DNA from: Maribacter luteus
GTDB taxonomy: Bacteria > Bacteroidota > Bacteroidia > Flavobacteriales > Flavobacteriaceae
Assembly: GCF_009674825.1 (NCBI RefSeq)
Contig: NZ_WKJH01000008.1
Span: 122,626 to 186,625, forward strand
DNA: 64,000 nt
Direction: 5' to 3'
Under the pieces are notes generated by a model. The model saw only the letters and a list, made by a program, of their open reading frames with translations. It was not told the origin of the DNA and did no database searches. Positions 62,412 through 64,000 of the stretch are shown one piece after another. Made by a program: the position numbers and the translations under genes. Each line of letters opens with the position of its first letter. The stretch's first letter is position 1.

Positions 62412-63590
62412 TCACTTTATCGTAAAAAGCAAAGGATTTTTTAAACAATCTGAAAAACGACTTAAATAGGCTTGCCATTCCACCTTATTGTTATACTGAC
62501 CACTCTTTTTCCATCCAAAACCGGTGTAATATACCGCTTTATTGTTTTCGGTCTTTATATGTGCAAAAAGATTACTTTCATCCTTCCTTTCGGTTACATA
62601 ATCCTCGTAACCTACCATTTTATCTACAGGAACAACAATTCCCGTTCCCAGTTCAGAATCTTGGAGCGGCTCCCAATAACTTATCCATCCTTTTTCCTCA
62701 TTCACATCCCTTTCCCCTTCTTTTTCGTGTAAGGTAAGTCCGGCGGAAATAGTGTCTGTCCCTTTTAATGTAACTTCAAATCTGGATAAATTATTCCCAT
62801 AATCCAAAGAAATCTTTTTTTCTTCTGAAATTTTTTCGCCGGCTGCATTCCAATCCGCATAAGTTAAAACAAAACTTGTTCGTATTGGACCTGTGCTTAG
62901 GGTTTTCCATGAAGTGAAATTTCTTGAAATATAATACGTAGTATCCATTTTCTTGGCAATACCACCAACACCCCTACTAACACCAACATGAAAATTGTCG
63001 AGACCTTCACCAGTATCTTTGTGGTAACTACCACCGCCGGAAAGATCTTTCTTATACCATTTATTGATGATGGGATAATCTACCCGTTTAAGCCAAGCAT
63101 CTATTCCGCTGGACAAGGTACCTCCTTTTACCCCGTCCTCGATCATTTTTTGGGCCGTAGGACCGTAAGTTCGAAAAGCGACCCTATTGTTCTCCCAAGC
63201 ATAATCATCGGTTCTTTCTGGCACAAATCTCGAATAGCAGGCAGGATCAACATCCGTTTTAACCGTATCCAATTCATCAGAGACTACCACTTCGAAAGTT
63301 CTTTCCGCATTGGCTTTGATTTCAGGCTGAAACAATACTTCATCCAGAACACCATCACCATTGGAATCGACCTTCTGGGAAACTAGATTTTTGCCTGTTG
63401 AAACGTCCTTTATTACAATATTGTTTTCCGAACTATCCAGTTCGAGTGCTGAAATAGGAATACTGACCGTTTCAAAGGCACGGTCAAAATCCATGGTATT
63501 TTTCACTACGATTTTTTTATTGGACTGTGCCCCTTCACCACAGGACAAAAGCAATGTTGCCGCACAAAACAGTATATATAATTTATTCAT
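62412..63590 (-). CDS. DUF4861 family lipoprotein
   Basis: A lipoprotein of 392 residues counted from the ATG at 63590 (MNKLYILFCAATLLLSC, Cys at 17). The frame is open to 63614, but those eight residues overlap the SDR gene. The body matches the DUF4861 family (NTMDFDRAFETVSIPI, AWENNRVAFRTYGP, GLDNFHVGVSRGVGG, YYTGFGWKKSG), which occurs with pectin- and uronate-degradation genes in Bacteroidota. Function is unknown; its context suggests handling of unsaturated uronates or their products. Confidence 0.88.
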   Translation of the reverse strand: MNKLYILFCAATLLLSCGEGAQSNKKIVVKNTMDFDRAFETVSIPISALELDSSENNIVIKDVSTGKNLVSQKVDSNGDGVLDEVLFQPEIKANAERTFEVVVSDELDTVKTDVDPACYSRFVPERTDDYAWENNRVAFRTYGPTAQKMIEDGVKGGTLSSGIDAWLKRVDYPIINKWYKKDLSGGGSYHKDTGEGLDNFHVGVSRGVGGIAKKMDTTYYISRNFTSWKTLSTGPIRTSFVLTYADWNAAGEKISEEKKISLDYGNNLSRFEVTLKGTDTISAGLTLHEKEGERDVNEEKGWISYWEPLQDSELGTGIVVPVDKMVGYEDYVTERKDESNLFAHIKTENNKAVYYTGFGWKKSGQYNNKVEWQAYLSRFSDCLKNPLLFTIK

Positions 63591-63603
63591 AACCGGTTGT
63601 TTT

Positions 63604-64000
63604 TTAGTTTTCATTTGATGGTTTACCGATAGTGGCCAAAATACCTCCGTCTACATATAAAATATGCCCGTTGACAAAATCACTGGCCTTTGAGGCCAAG
63701 AAAATAGCGGCCCCAGCCAAATCATCAGGTTCCCCCCATCTAGCGGCAGGTGTTCTACTGATTATAAAATCGTTAAAAGGGTGTCCGTCTACACGAATCG
63801 GCGCTGTCTGTGAAGTGGCAAAATACCCAGGTCCGATTCCATTGGTCTGAATGTTGAACTTGGCCCATTCGGTCGCCATGTTCTTGGTCAACATCTTGAG
63901 TCCACCTTTTGCAGCGGCATAGGCACTAACAGAGTCGCGACCCAATTCGCTCATCATGGAGCAAATATTGATGATCTTTCCCCCTCCTCTTTCGATCATT
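63604..64000 (-). CDS. SDR family oxidoreductase (KduD/gluconate 5-dehydrogenase-like), 5' end missing
   Basis: The C-terminal 131 residues of a short-chain dehydrogenase; the rest lies beyond the window edge. Catalytic serine in INICSMMSELG, Tyr and Lys in SAYAAAKGGL, NGIGPGYFAT, and the terminal LYVDGGI. This branch covers 2-dehydro-3-deoxy-gluconate 5-dehydrogenase (KduD) and gluconate 5-dehydrogenase. Together with DUF4861 it indicates uronate catabolism. Its stop lies 13 bases before the DUF4861 start, so they form one operon. Confidence 0.85.
   Translation of the reverse strand, partial: MIERGGGKIINICSMMSELGRDSVSAYAAAKGGLKMLTKNMATEWAKFNIQTNGIGPGYFATSQTAPIRVDGHPFNDFIISRTPAARWGEPDDLAGAAIFLASKASDFVNGHILYVDGGILATIGKPSNEN

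Overview
The window looks like a chromosome segment from a marine flavobacterium (Bacteroidota, Flavobacteriaceae; Maribacter/Zobellia/Arenibacter-like by gene content, which is inference). The signs are a SusC/SusD pair, many short lipoproteins with a cysteine lipobox, a DUF6428 gene, TAnnTTTG-type -7 promoter elements, few Shine-Dalgarno sequences and moderate-to-low GC.

Layout. 1-10558: MFS transporter (cut by the window edge), zinc-free alcohol dehydrogenase, a PL8 polysaccharide lyase, then an arsenic-type gene group (a secreted, active-site-less relative of the LMW phosphatase/arsenate reductase family, DUF6428, TauE/SafE), a YHYH/EF-hand lipoprotein and an amidohydrolase lipoprotein. 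11058-17600: an AT-rich accessory island with a two-gene Hachiman-type defence system (HamA/HamB), followed by single small genes (B-box membrane protein, MORN-repeat protein, RidA-like lipoprotein, Imm11-like protein). These are separated by copies of one palindromic repeat, all in the same orientation as the genes. 18352-33136: mostly monocistronic housekeeping or hypothetical genes (S9 peptidase, LOG protein, DUF3089, homocysteine methyltransferase, response regulator, ENPP phosphodiesterase, AraC regulator), with small repeats and decayed genes.

33598-41990: a cluster of two SDRs, an alpha/beta hydrolase, SRPBCC, NTF2-like, an NAD(P)-binding protein, a membrane protein and two paralogous 303-residue AraC regulators. 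Four promoters in the cluster carry the same direct repeat (GTATAC-type half-sites exactly 21 bp apart), with the -7 TTTG 31-32 bp downstream. This looks like a self-contained AraC regulon of unknown purpose and is the strongest unexplained system here.

42778-64000: a carbohydrate locus. SusC, SusD and a fasciclin-like lipoprotein (minus strand) sit next to a GntR/LacI-type regulator and a plus-strand L-rhamnose-type pathway: RhaI isomerase, kinase, aldolase-dehydrogenase fusion, tandem class II aldolase and aldehyde dehydrogenase. Convergent lutABC would carry lactate to pyruvate, and a divergent NCS1-family permease may supply substrate. A CCTGYACTRTRC-like motif lies upstream of susC, the rha genes and the permease/lut intergenic region, suggesting one GntR-controlled regulon. 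DUF4861 and an SDR (cut by the edge) at the end point to uronate catabolism, so a rhamnose- and uronate-containing polymer is a reasonable guess.
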